A DNA stretch of 64,000 bases from Helichrysum umbraculigerum. Lineage: Eukaryota > Streptophyta > Magnoliopsida > Asterales > Asteraceae. The notes under the pieces are model-generated. The model was not told where the DNA came from and made no database searches. It saw only the letters and a program-made list of their open reading frames with translations. Below, in pieces: positions 9,701-19,096 of this stretch (its first letter is position 1; the number at the start of each line of letters is the position of its first letter). The translations under genes were made by a program, and so were the position numbers. The stretch is taken from positions 85,866,777 through 85,930,776 of the forward strand of contig CATIUR010000005.1 of the NCBI GenBank assembly GCA_949592205.1, in the 5' to 3' direction.

Positions 9701-10271
9701 TTAACAAACATCATATGTTGTGGGTCCTACATGGGTAGATGACCTAATTCTAGGAACCCGCACCTCCATGTAAAGACTAGTAGACGATGCATACTAAACC
9801 CCTGTATCTAGCTAAACCCTATGGTTAGGGTAACCTACACCCCGATATATATAACTTTTATAATGTCATTGCAAACTCATTAAATCTAAATACACGGTGG
9901 ATAACCGCTTTTTATGATACGGACGGTATTATCACACGATTTCATATTAAACTCTCTGTGAACTCACCAGCTTTATAGCTGACCCGTTTTAGTATGTATT
10001 CTCAGGTGGCCCGCAGGATTAGGACCACTGCAAGCTATGCTAGCTCGAGTCGCATGTTTTCAAACTTTGGGACAACACTGCATTTACTTTGTATTTCAAT
10101 TTATGTAATTGAAAATCACTATTAACTTTGTAAACGTTTTATTTGGTAAATGTATAACTATTTTCAACGTCTCATTTAGAGTCGTTCATTATATATCTTT
10201 GTGCTTGTGATATTTGATTTAGTAACACCCGACCCGATCGCTTCCGCAAACCGAAATTTGAGGGTGTTACA
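6717..10271 (+). repeat. 3' LTR of element A
   Basis: A 3555-bp copy of the 5' LTR at an offset of 6414 bp. By eye the only difference is G6725 where the 5' LTR has C311. It carries the same promoter-like, hairpin-array and splice-like sites (donor block 8303-8315, complement 9956-9968). It ends GGGTGTTACA at 10271, followed by the TSD CTTAG. Confidence 0.93.
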
Positions 10272-10679
10272 CTTAGACATCCACATACTTATAAATCTTA
10301 TACGTTTAGGACGTTAGGAGATTTCAGACTGTACTTGGGCTTAGGTTTGCTAGCACTCGCACAACTGCTTAAACTCAACAGGTGAGTTCACAGCCCCTAC
10401 TTTTACTGTTTGTAACTACTTTTGGGGTGGAAAACATAGTCAACTGCTTTAATGATTACTGATTGCCATAACTGCTTTTACTATATGATTATTTATCATA
10501 CTACTTACTCGAACAATTAGAGTACTTGAACTGTTAAACTGCTATACAAACTATCACATAACTGCCTTTGGCACACTCATACAAACAACTTATAACTGTG
10601 GACAACTACTACAACTGTCCGTACGACATGGCATTCCAAACAAAAACTATTATCACTATGTGAAACTAAATTGGTATCT

Positions 10680-10925
10680 TACCGGAGAACGACCGGTACA
10701 TATTGGTAACTTGTCGGAGAACGACCGACACTAACATGGTATCTTACCGGAGAACGACCGGTACTAACAGTGTATCTTACTGGAGAACGACCAGTACTAA
10801 CAATGTATCTCACCGGAGAACGACCGGTGCTAACTTGGTATCTTACCGGAGAACGACCGGTACATTTGGTAACTAGTCGGAGAACGACCGACTCAAACTT
10901 TAAAACTACTGGAGAACGACCAGCA
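10680..10925 (+). repeat. Hairpin array of LTR B with invariant AGAACGA loop
   Basis: Eight units of stem - AGAACGA - stem occur at spacings of about 30 bp. The stems are TACCGG/CCGGTA (10680-10698, 10745-10763, 10844-10862), TGTCGG/CCGACA (10712-10730), TACTGG/CCAGTA (10778-10796), CACCGG/CCGGTG (10811-10829), AGTCGG/CCGACT (10875-10893) and TACTGG/CCAGCA (10907-10925, one mismatch). The loop never changes. The four outer stem positions change, and each time the partner base changes too. The spacers are variants of TAACNNTGGTATCT. Confidence 0.95.
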
Positions 10926-10947
10926 ACACGTTTTCAAACATATATTT

Positions 10948-11046
10948 TGGGTAACGTCCCACACAACTATTTATGGGCAACATCCCACATAAACTTAACC
11001 CTTTGGGCGAACAACCCACTAAACTTATACTTTGGATGACGTTCCA
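10948..11046 (+). repeat. Second hairpin set of LTR B (TGGG-N6/7-CCCA)
   Basis: Four units occur: TGGG-taacgt-CCCA (10948-10961), TGGG-caacat-CCCA (10974-10987), TGGG-cgaacaa-CCCA (11004-11018) and TGGA-tgacgt-TCCA (11033-11046). The last has a paired G-C to A-T change. The unit TGGG-taacaa-CCCA also occurs in LTR E at 15118-15131, so the two LTRs share this repeat by descent. Confidence 0.8.
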
Positions 11047-11520
11047 CAAAACATTACTCGACTATTATGGCAATTACTATTTACGAACGTATTTGGTCCA
11101 ACAAATGTGACTACAAAACTTGAAACAACATTATACAACATAAAACCTGTGGATTCACTCAACCTAGTTGTTGACTTTTACTATGTTTTTCAGGGAATTA
11201 GCTGCGCATGTAAGAATCGCCAACACACATGGAGAATTAGGCGACCCGTGAAGTTTAGGATGCCAACTTTTGGAAACACATGGATTTCTTTAGTATAACT
11301 GAAATGTCTTAGTCATATTTTAGAAATCTACTTTTGTAAACTTACTACTTTTAACTTATACGATTCGATGAATCGTAAACTTTGTAATTAACTCTTTTGG
11401 TATCTTAATATTTATTGTTCTGTTGTAATCATAAGCTCTGATACGTATGCATGCTTCATTATTGTGACACCCCAGTACTTAAACCAAACGCTTCCGCTAA
11501 ACAAATTTGGGGGTGTTACA

Positions 11521-12087
11521 GTAATGATCATATAGTTGTTAGTTATTGATTATTTCTTGATTATAACATAACCTTTAACTTAGAATTGATAAAAATTGAA
11601 TGATGATCATTAAGATAGTTATGGGTTTAGTTGGTATTTCATGAATTAGAGCTTGTACTCATGTTAGAGTTGTTAATTAATGTTAATTTCATGATTATAA
11701 TTGAAACCCTAACTTAGAATTGAGAAAAATGATATATGATCATTAATAAAGTTCATGGGTTTAGTTGAATTAGCAAGAATCAAAGCTTTTAAGCTTATGT
11801 TATTAAAGATTATAAAGGGGTTATTCATAATCTTGAAATGAATTGTGTTAAAGTGCTATAAATTAGTAATCATATATTTGATTGAATAGAAAGAATGAGA
11901 ATCATGATAATTAATCATGATTAAGTAATAGTTCATGAAATTGGATAATTGAGTTTAATGTGATCAATCCCATGGGAATGATGGATTGATGATTTGATTT
12001 GTTGAATACTTTAATGATTTATTAATGTAAACAGATTGAAATAATGTGGTATATATTTTGAGACAAGTGACTGACTTGTGTTATTTT
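11521..12087 (+). mobile_element. LTR C, left visible part
   Basis: Part of an LTR of the same family as element D (compare the minus strand of 46900-47900). The sequence around GACAAGTGACTGACTTGTG (12063-12081) matches the minus strand of D near 47035-47055. An imperfect tandem duplication of about 130 bp is visible (about 11570-11640 against 11703-11770; shared words ACTTAGAATTGA and ATGGGTTTAGTTG). The left end is out of view because LTR B inserted at 11520. Confidence 0.7.
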
Positions 12088-13297
12088 TGTGACAACTCTC
12101 CAAATTAGGTATTAATTAACATTTAAGCATGTGCATTCTTACGCTAATTTCCTAATTAAGTTTTAACAAAACTATTTGATGTGATGTAAGCCTAGCAAGC
12201 CCAGTACTTTTAAACAAAAAGTAAAACGTAATACGTAAGTATTTAAAAGTTACGTACAAATATATCGGAACGAACCCGACAAAAATAAATAACAAAAGTT
12301 TCGTGATACAAAAATAATTAATAATGAAATTATTAATTACGAGTATTTATATATCTATAACATATAGATAAAATGGTCTAAATATACGTTTAACATAAAA
12401 TGTATTATAAACGACCAGAAACAATTTTAAAACGCACATAAAAGGTCGAATCATAAAAATTCCAATTTTGTGGTTCATTTTAAAGAAGTTAGAACATTAC
12501 TTCAAAATATGAAATTGAAACTTGACTGAAATTTGGCGCCTATTTAACTGCGCGCAGTAAAATGTATAAAAATGTACAACTATCAAAAATAATGATAATC
12601 TCATTATTCTGAAAATATATTACGAACCAGGAGAGCATCTACAAAATAAAAATATAAAAAGTTTATTTTTATATTGCTATAATTATACCCGTACTCGAAA
12701 TTGATGTACCAAATAATCCCCACCCAACTCAAATTATTGGTGAGACAGCTTACTATTTCGATCCATACCGTTTGAATTAAAATACTCCCACCTTCACTTC
12801 ACTTCCTGATCATTTCATTTCCACTTTCATCATCTCTCAATCTCTTTCTCTTGCTCTTTCTTCTTCACAAAGGGAAAACACAGAGACAACATCAAGTAGC
12901 AGGAAGCAGAAAACAAAGATTAAAAACTATAACAATAATATATCATCAGCATCATCGTCTGGCATCATCACCACCTTCACAAATTCTTTGTAAGGAAACT
13001 TTCCATTTCTTGATTCAATACTTTAAATTCGTTTTATAACATGTTTATATATCATAATCTAAACGTATAACTTAATAGGTTGATGATTTGGGTGATAAAC
13101 ACGAAATGGGTTTTATAAAACCATAATCTATAAATCCGAAATTTATGAACAAAAACATGTTAAAGGTTGATATTAAGTTGTCAAAATGCTATATATTGAT
13201 GTTATAAACGTTTAGAATTAACAGACAAAAGATTAGAACTAAAAACCATGAAGATCATGTTTGATCAGCTCGAACAGAACCTGGAAAAACACCAGGA

Positions 13298-13560
13298 CGC
13301 GGCGTGTCCTAATACTACGCGGCGCGTCCTTTGCAAACTTATGATCCACGCGGTGTGTCCATGTTATACGCGGCGTGTCCTTTGTAAAATATGATCCACG
13401 CGGTGCGTACTCTTTGTATGCGGCGTGTCCTAACTATAAAACGAAGAATTCTTGTGAATATTAATTGTACACGGTGCGTCCTTAAGGACGCGGTGCGTTC
13501 TTAGCAAAATTAATAGTACGCGGTGCGTACTAAAGAACACGGCGCGTACTTCTTTATGTT
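13298..13560 (+). repeat. ACGCGGYGYGTCC repeat array in LTR E
   Basis: About ten copies of a G+C-rich 13-14-mer lie in otherwise A+T-rich sequence, at spacings of 18-45 bp. Several are inverted repeats, for example AGTACGC-ggt-GCGTACT near 13515-13532 and AGGAC...GTCCT near 13297-13313. It takes the place that the GCGTCACT array has in LTR A and the GCGACGT array has in LTR G. Confidence 0.8.
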
Positions 13561-15091
13561 GTAGCCCTCTGAGTCGCGGTCGTTTCGCCAGCTTGATCGC
13601 CTAAATCCGAGTCCGTATGAGAGAGTTATGGCCAAAACGGTGCAGCACAGCTAAATCTGAAAACATTAAACATTATATATTTGTCTATATATATATACAA
13701 AACGACACTTTCGGGTTAACCACAAAACACAACGAGTATTGAAACGATAACCTTTATAATAATACGATGTGAATAAAAGTTATAAACTTTGATAAATATA
13801 TCTAGACAAAACGCGATTCAAAAATCATTAACAATGATTCAACTAAACGTACACGACTATTTTGAACAAGTAACAAGATTTATTTTATAAACGGAAATGA
13901 AAACGACAATTAAAATGTAACGACGTATCATATCGTTTACAAACATTATTTTGTATATATATAACAAGTAACGAACCTTCATATATATACACGTACACTT
14001 GATCAACTAGAGCTCGAGATTGAATATATGATATTCACAAACGAATGTTTTTATAAATAAAAACTTATATCCTTATACGTAAACAACGTATCAACTTATA
14101 TATATACATTGGTAATATATAAACACATGACACTTATAATCATATATTTACATATATATGCAAATGAATTAAAAGTTTAACGAACGTATAACCTAATAAT
14201 ATACAACAAGTATATTACTTAAGTATACATATATAGAACAAATATATGTACTCACAATGATTTTGGAATAACATTCGAACAACTATATACAAAGTATATG
14301 TGCAAATGAAAACAAAACGACCTTCCGTTAAATAGACAATTACATATTGGTTTGTACACTTAACAAGTATACGACAAGCGAAATAATAACAATATTTCAA
14401 CACAATGTCACCAACAAATACAACACACGTTACTAAGAAATCAACCATTTCTTCAAACGAACAAACTGTTAACATAAGTGATTAAAACAAATCAAACGTA
14501 CTTATGTTAATATATTTATTGTATAGGTTAACATACCTTGGGCTGTTATCTGTTTGGCTGCTAGCTTTCATACCGAGCAAACCACCGTGAGTTCACAGCC
14601 CCTACTTTACAAATGTTTTATGCTTTTAAACATAGGGGTGTAAACATAGAAACTGCATGCAAACATATGCAGCAAACTATATAAATGCTTTATTGATTTA
14701 TACAAACTGTTTGATATGAAATATTATTTCACAACTGTTTTGGGAATTAGACAACAAATCCTAGTGCGGACCAGACTTGAGATGTGTACATGAAAGACCT
14801 TATGTCATGCAGACTATAACCATTAGCTAGGTGACTCTAGCCACTGAGTATACGAATAGTACTATTGCCGTGACGACCCTCCGGTGGATGGAGCGTATAC
14901 TTAATTGTCCTTCAGGCAAACAACATAAGTTTTGGTTGTGGTTTGGTTATAGGGTTAGGTCGCGTTACTTTAACCTGCGAGGTTTAGCTCACCTTTCAGG
15001 GGATTATAGTCTAAGCATTTCCCACATGTTATTAGGATGAACATATCCTACAACTGTTTTATTTCAGTATACTTACTGATTATACTTATAT

Positions 15092-15218
15092 TCTGGTAAA
15101 CAACCAGACATACATTTTGGGTAACAACCCACATAAAACTATATTTTAGGGTAACAACCCTACAATCTTATATTTTGCAAAAACCTGCAAACATTTATTT
15201 ATTGAATAACATTTCAAT
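15092..15218 (+). repeat. Hairpin array of LTR E (loop TAACAA)
   Basis: Five units occur: TCTGG-taaacaa-CCAGA (15092-15108), TGGG-taacaa-CCCA (15118-15131), TAGGG-taacaa-CCCTA (15147-15162), TTGCA-aaaacc-TGCAA (15175-15190) and ATTGAA-taacat-TTCAAT (15201-15218). The loop is nearly constant and the stems are all different yet complementary. Confidence 0.85.
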
Positions 15219-15724
15219 AACTTAAACACAAATGGTTTAACATACCACATATTTATACAAAACCTGTGAATTCACTCAACATATTTGTTGACGACTTTCT
15301 TTCTATGTTTTACAGGAAATTAGCTATGTAAGTAAGGATCGCATGCATTCAGGATGGACAACCCTGGACTACTTAGGATGCCATATATTTTGGGACAGCT
15401 TTTGAGGATTTCCTCTGTATTACTGCAGACATTGCAGTTATACTCATGAAATCTTATCTTAACATATGTATTGTAAAACTTAAATGTTTTAAACTCTATT
15501 ACTACTGTACGACTTACATAGTCGTACTACTTTTGTAACAACTGTATAAATTGGCATCCTTTATATATTATGTTCTGTATGATCATATGCTCTGATACGA
15601 TGAATGCACAAATGTAAAGTCATCACCCCACTGTTAAACTGTTTACACATAATGCTTCCGCTAATTATAACTTGCTTCCGCTAAACATTAAATAAACACA
15701 ATTATGGATTTTTGGGGTGTGACA

Positions 15725-16677
15725 ATTTTGATGTAATTCCAGATAAACAGAAGACTCAGTGACATTAGACTACTGAGTGGACAACTGAGGTATTCGGTGA
15801 GTGGATTTATAACCTCAGTGTAATTTAGTTGTAACAGGTTTGGTTACAACGGGTAACGTATTATTACTGTTTTATTATTGCCATGATGATTATGGTTGTT
15901 AGTAATAATACTGTTGATAGACTGTTTAGTCTGATATGTTGACCTAATTGAATATGTGATCACATGCTATATTTGGCCTTCGGGCATCAGTATTGAGGTC
16001 AACACGATAGTTGGGTTTGGTTACTATTGTAATTCGACAGGAATTTCCTTGTACTTCTCGTTAATAGGAAATTAGGTCGTATGAGATTAGTACCAAACTA
16101 TCGGTTTATTCTGTATTGGCCTTACAGATTGACGGTAAGTGTTCTTGGAGAATCCCCGGGTATTATGATATCTCCAGAGCCACCGATCCTCATTGACATG
16201 TTATTGTATTGAGATGTTATCTCATTGAAATAGAACTGTATGTTCTTAGCTGAAGGTTTCCCTAAGAACTCTAGATACTCTGTGATATTGTGTATTTACG
16301 ATGCTTTGATGTAAACAGAGTTGTTATGCTAAGTTTGGCTGTTGTTTATTATTCACTCACTTAGCGTTGAGCTAATCCCCCCATTAACCCTTCTTGCAGG
16401 TTATAGATTGGATATTAGTTGGGCAAGAAGTCGGGCTGGATGGAATGTTTGGTGACAAAGCTTTACTCTGATATCTGATTTGTATAAATCAGTGTTGTCT
16501 TTTAATTTCATATAACACCCAGTTTAATGTATTTTGGTTGTAATTCATAAGATTAGTTTGAATCTGGTTTTGAATTATCAGATTTTAAAGATGTTAATAT
16601 TATAAGTTAAAATGTTGAAAAATGGACTGACGCTTCCGATGTATTAAATAATACGATAGTAAATGAGGGGTGTTATA
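15725..16677 (+). mobile_element. LTR C, right part (same family as element D)
   Basis: Continues LTR C after solo LTR E. It shares with the minus strand of D's LTRs the runs GACTCAGTGACATTAGAC, ACCAAACTATCGGTTTA and TTCTTGCAGGTT, and the terminal GCTTCCGAT...GGGTGTTATA (ends 16677). GGTGAGTGGAT (15796-15806) and ATTCACTCAC (16351-16360) can pair over ten bases with one G-U. An acceptor-like TTCTTGCAG follows at 16391-16399. No primer-binding site follows, so C is a solo LTR or a 3' LTR. Confidence 0.75.
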
Positions 16678-17587
16678 GGAGTATATGTTAAATAAGGAAT
16701 GATATAATAATTACATATTTAACTAATTATATTTATTAGACACATTTAATATAACTCATATATTAATTATAAAGTATATTTACTCCATAAGGTCATGGGT
16801 TCGAACCCGGATGTGAGCAAAATGCTCTCCGGGATGGAGACAGGGGTTTTCTCTCAAAATATTCGGGTTTCCCCTGGAATTGGTGATGGGTATATGAAGA
16901 GGCAATGACGCTGAGCCCAATACTGCCTTTCAAAAAAAAAATTTCTTACTTCTTTACATTTATTTTAGATTGTCAACTTCTGAATTAATAATAATTAAGT
17001 TTTTCAAACTATCCCGATCAAAACCATGGGTTAATTATCTATAAACAAAGTGTAATTTTAGTTTTTGTTCATTTTCAATCAAAGTACTTTTTTTAGGTCT
17101 TATTTTAGTTTCGAATTTTGTGCATATTTAACCATTAGGTAACTCAAAAATCAAATTCATTGTTTCGTAATTTGGAATCTCCAGTTTGACTAGAAATTTT
17201 CGCACTTGAAAATTTGACATCGACACCAATAGCGCTTATTATATTCCCAACCTCTGAATCATGGTTTTTTTTTTCTTTATCTACTACCAGGAAATATGTA
17301 ACAACTTTGGGAGGTTAATCAATTGGATCATTATGTAACATGTCTAAATATTTTCATTAGTCCAACAATTGATTCGATTTTTTTGGGTTTATAATGGTTA
17401 TATAAGCGACAACGCAAAATTAGAATACAAAAATGTATATTGATTAAAAAAGGGAGGAAAAAAAAAGTAAGGTGTGTTCGTAAGTAATTAACTCCAAGAT
17501 CATCACATCACATAAGTATAAGAAATCATTTTCCGTTTTTCACTAAAAAAAAAAAGTATAATAAGAAATCATTTAATAAAGGGTTTT
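16678..17587. other. Intergenic DNA with a SINE-like copy
   Basis: A+T-rich sequence without a convincing ORF. The only feature I can support in it is the SINE-like copy at about 16784-16940. Confidence 0.5.
16784..16940 (+). mobile_element. tRNA-derived SINE-like element 1
   Basis: A box-B-like motif GGTTCGAACCC (16798-16808) of the RNA polymerase III promoter is followed by about 120 bp and the end CTGCCTTTC plus poly(A) (16932-16940). SINE 2 at about 18871-19096 begins in the same way (AGGTCANGGGTTC) and also ends CTGCCTTT plus poly(A). No clear box A or TSD is seen, so the 5' end is approximate. Confidence 0.6.
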
Positions 17588-17769
17588 GTTAACGAAAGCC
17601 CTAAGGGCTTTCACTAAGATATTTGGACATGCATAAAACAGTTGTACATCGACTAAAATGCAGAGGGACAAACAAAAATTCAAGGGGACAGGGAATATAT
17701 TATTTTCGAAGTACAAATTTTTATGCATGTCTTAACGTCTTAACGGAAGACCTTAGGGCTCTCGTTATC
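17588..17769. mobile_element. Short foldback or MITE-like element
   Basis: The left arm GTTAACGAAAGCCCTAAGG (17588-17606) and the right arm, read in reverse complement, GATAACGAGAGCCCTAAGG, match with two differences. Pairing resumes further in at GACATGCATAAAA (17626-17638) against TTTTTATGCATGTC (17720-17733). No TSD could be fixed, so the superfamily is not assigned. Confidence 0.5.
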
Positions 17770-18618
17770 AATTTCATTTATATAAAGCTGAATTAAACAT
17801 GGGAGTAAATGAGTAATAGTAAGAGGGGTAATAAGATTATTTCATCATATGAAAATTAACAATCACCATCTTATCAAAATATAATATGTATTTTTTTTAT
17901 TCATGAAATACTTACGTATATACCTATAAACCAAGAATAAAACATAGTGCACATGCGAATATGCGAAGATATTATTTGTACGTTTTCATATAATAATTAT
18001 TGGTTAGTAAGGGTACCTATGTGTTAGATGAAATGTGTGACTGGAATCGTCTTTTAATCATACGTATCCGTAACAAAATTTAATGGAGCTTATCATGATC
18101 ATATACCATTTTTAGTTTTCTTACCTCATCAATTGATTTGTTTGATGTTCCTAGATGTATTTAGTTATTTGTGCATTATGTAAGTTTATGGTATGATGAA
18201 AATTGATTGCTGATTTATTTGCATTTCCACGGTTTTATGCAAATCTCATTCAAAGAACTCCAACAAGAAGACGTGTTCATCAATTCAAATCGTGATCCTC
18301 TTCAAAGCACACTCGGTGTTCGATTAAATGACAAACACAACTTTGATATTTGGAGTTATTGAGTTTTTTATATGCTTGCACATGTACTTTTTTTTTCGTG
18401 ATAGGTTAGTATAAAAGGGTAGCAAAAATGGAACAGGAGATGTACTGTTAAGTAATTAAACATTTACGGTGACAATAATCATATCATGAAGAACATTGTT
18501 TTATCTATGTTAATTGACTCATACACTACTCTCAATCAGCGATAGACATTTTTCGACCGTTATATTAAGTCCACGATTTATTGCACTTGATTAAACCCAC
18601 GTTATGCTAGGTCTATAA

Positions 18619-18852
18619 GAGCACAAGGTGTGGTGTCGGTGTTCTGGGACAGTGTTCTGGAGAATGTTGGGAGTGAGGATTTTGTGGTGTGGTGAAAAAA
18701 AAAAAAAGTTGCAACGCCGGAGCTCCCCAACGTTTGCAGACGAACGGTGAACTCAAATTTTGGCGAGAACGCCGGCACGGGCTGGCAGAACGCCAATGCC
18801 CGGCGTTCTCGTCTAAGAACTCCGACGCCACGTAGACCCACACCTCGTGCTC
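18619..18852. mobile_element. Tourist-like MITE (PIF/Harbinger type)
   Basis: Terminal inverted repeats GAGCACAAGGTGTGG (left) and CCACACCTCGTGCTC (right) match at 14 of 15 positions. They are flanked by TAA at 18616-18618 and 18853-18855, the 3-bp TSD typical of PIF/Harbinger elements. At 234 bp it has no coding capacity. The interior is G+C-rich with GGCGTTCTCG/CGAGAACGCC inverted repeats. Confidence 0.75.
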
Positions 18853-18870
18853 TAATGATCATGTTTTCAA

Positions 18871-19096
18871 ACCACAGGTCAGGGGTTCAAACCCCGTAAT
18901 GGACATATGGAAAATCCCTTGGGCCTTTGGGCTCCGGGGTGAGGAGTTTTACCCGCTTCGGCAACCGGATCTGTCGGCACTTGGGCCGGGGACGGAGTAG
19001 GGTTTCTTCTCGAGGGTGCATAATGGTGATGATCGGGTGGGTGGCTAATGGGCCCCCGTCAGTGATCCAAAAACTGCCTTTAAAAAAAAAAAAAAA
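18871..19096 (+). mobile_element. tRNA-derived SINE-like element 2
   Basis: Box-B-like GGTTCAAACCCC (18884-18895), a G+C-rich body of about 170 bp and the end CTGCCTTT plus poly(A) (19082-19096). It starts within a few bases of the MITE at 18619-18852. Confidence 0.6.

Larger units (their letters stand above)
303..10271 (+). mobile_element. Element A: full-length Gag-only Ty3/gypsy-type LTR retrotransposon
   Basis: The element has two 3555-bp LTRs (303-3857 and 6717-10271). They begin TGTAACAC and end GTGTTACA. It is flanked by a perfect 5-bp TSD, CTTAG, at 298-302 and 10272-10276. A primer-binding site complementary to initiator Met-tRNA follows the 5' LTR, and a polypurine tract precedes the 3' LTR. 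The 2.86-kb internal region encodes only Gag; no protease, reverse transcriptase or integrase can be read. That is the layout of non-autonomous TR-GAG type elements, which must borrow Pol from a relative. The stretch before the 3' LTR (TTTCGGGACGAAATTT) is like that of Tekay/Del chromoviruses, as is the Gag, so I infer that lineage. By eye the LTRs differ at one base (C311 versus G6725), so insertion was recent. Confidence 0.93.
10272..11520 (+). mobile_element. LTR B, right part (solo LTR or 3' LTR)
   Basis: This is the continuation of the LTR begun at 1-302. It ends AAATTTGGGGGTGTTACA at 11520 with no primer-binding site beyond, so it is a solo LTR or the right LTR of an element whose body is outside the window. 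It has the shared LTR plan: CAACAG/GTGAGTTCACAGCCCC (10378-10397) with GGGG 30 bases later, a hairpin array (10680-11046), CTGTGGATTCAC (11147-11158) that can pair with GTGAGTTCACAG using two G-U pairs, an acceptor-like TTTTTCAG (11186-11193) and the TTCCGC terminal block. It sits inside LTR C. Confidence 0.82.
12088..15724 (+). mobile_element. Solo LTR E (3637 bp)
   Basis: Starts TGTGACAACTC and ends TTGGGGTGTGACA, with a perfect TSD ATTTT (12083-12087 and 15725-15729). There is no internal region, so it arose by recombination between two LTRs. It follows the shared plan: CT-rich 5'-UTR-like stretch (12780-12870), donor-like TTT/GTAAGG (12987), an ACGCGGYGYGTCC repeat array (13298-13560), a GTGAGTTCACAGCCCC block (14587-14602) with AGGGG 30 bases on, a hairpin array (15092-15218), CTGTGAATTCAC (15264-15275) complementary to the GTGAGTTCACAG site with one G-U, and an acceptor-like TTTTACAG (15308-15315). 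ORFs within it are short and featureless. Confidence 0.9.

Noticed and set aside
10680..10925. CRISPR-like look: constant word with variable flanks at regular spacing
   Set aside because: The context is a plant LTR. The constant word is only 11 bases, spacers are similar to one another, and the variable parts are paired stems, not independent spacers.
10770..11298. ORFs over the LTR B array (MYLTGERPVLT repeats)
   Set aside because: The protein repeat mirrors the DNA hairpin units, and the stems, not the codons, are what is kept.
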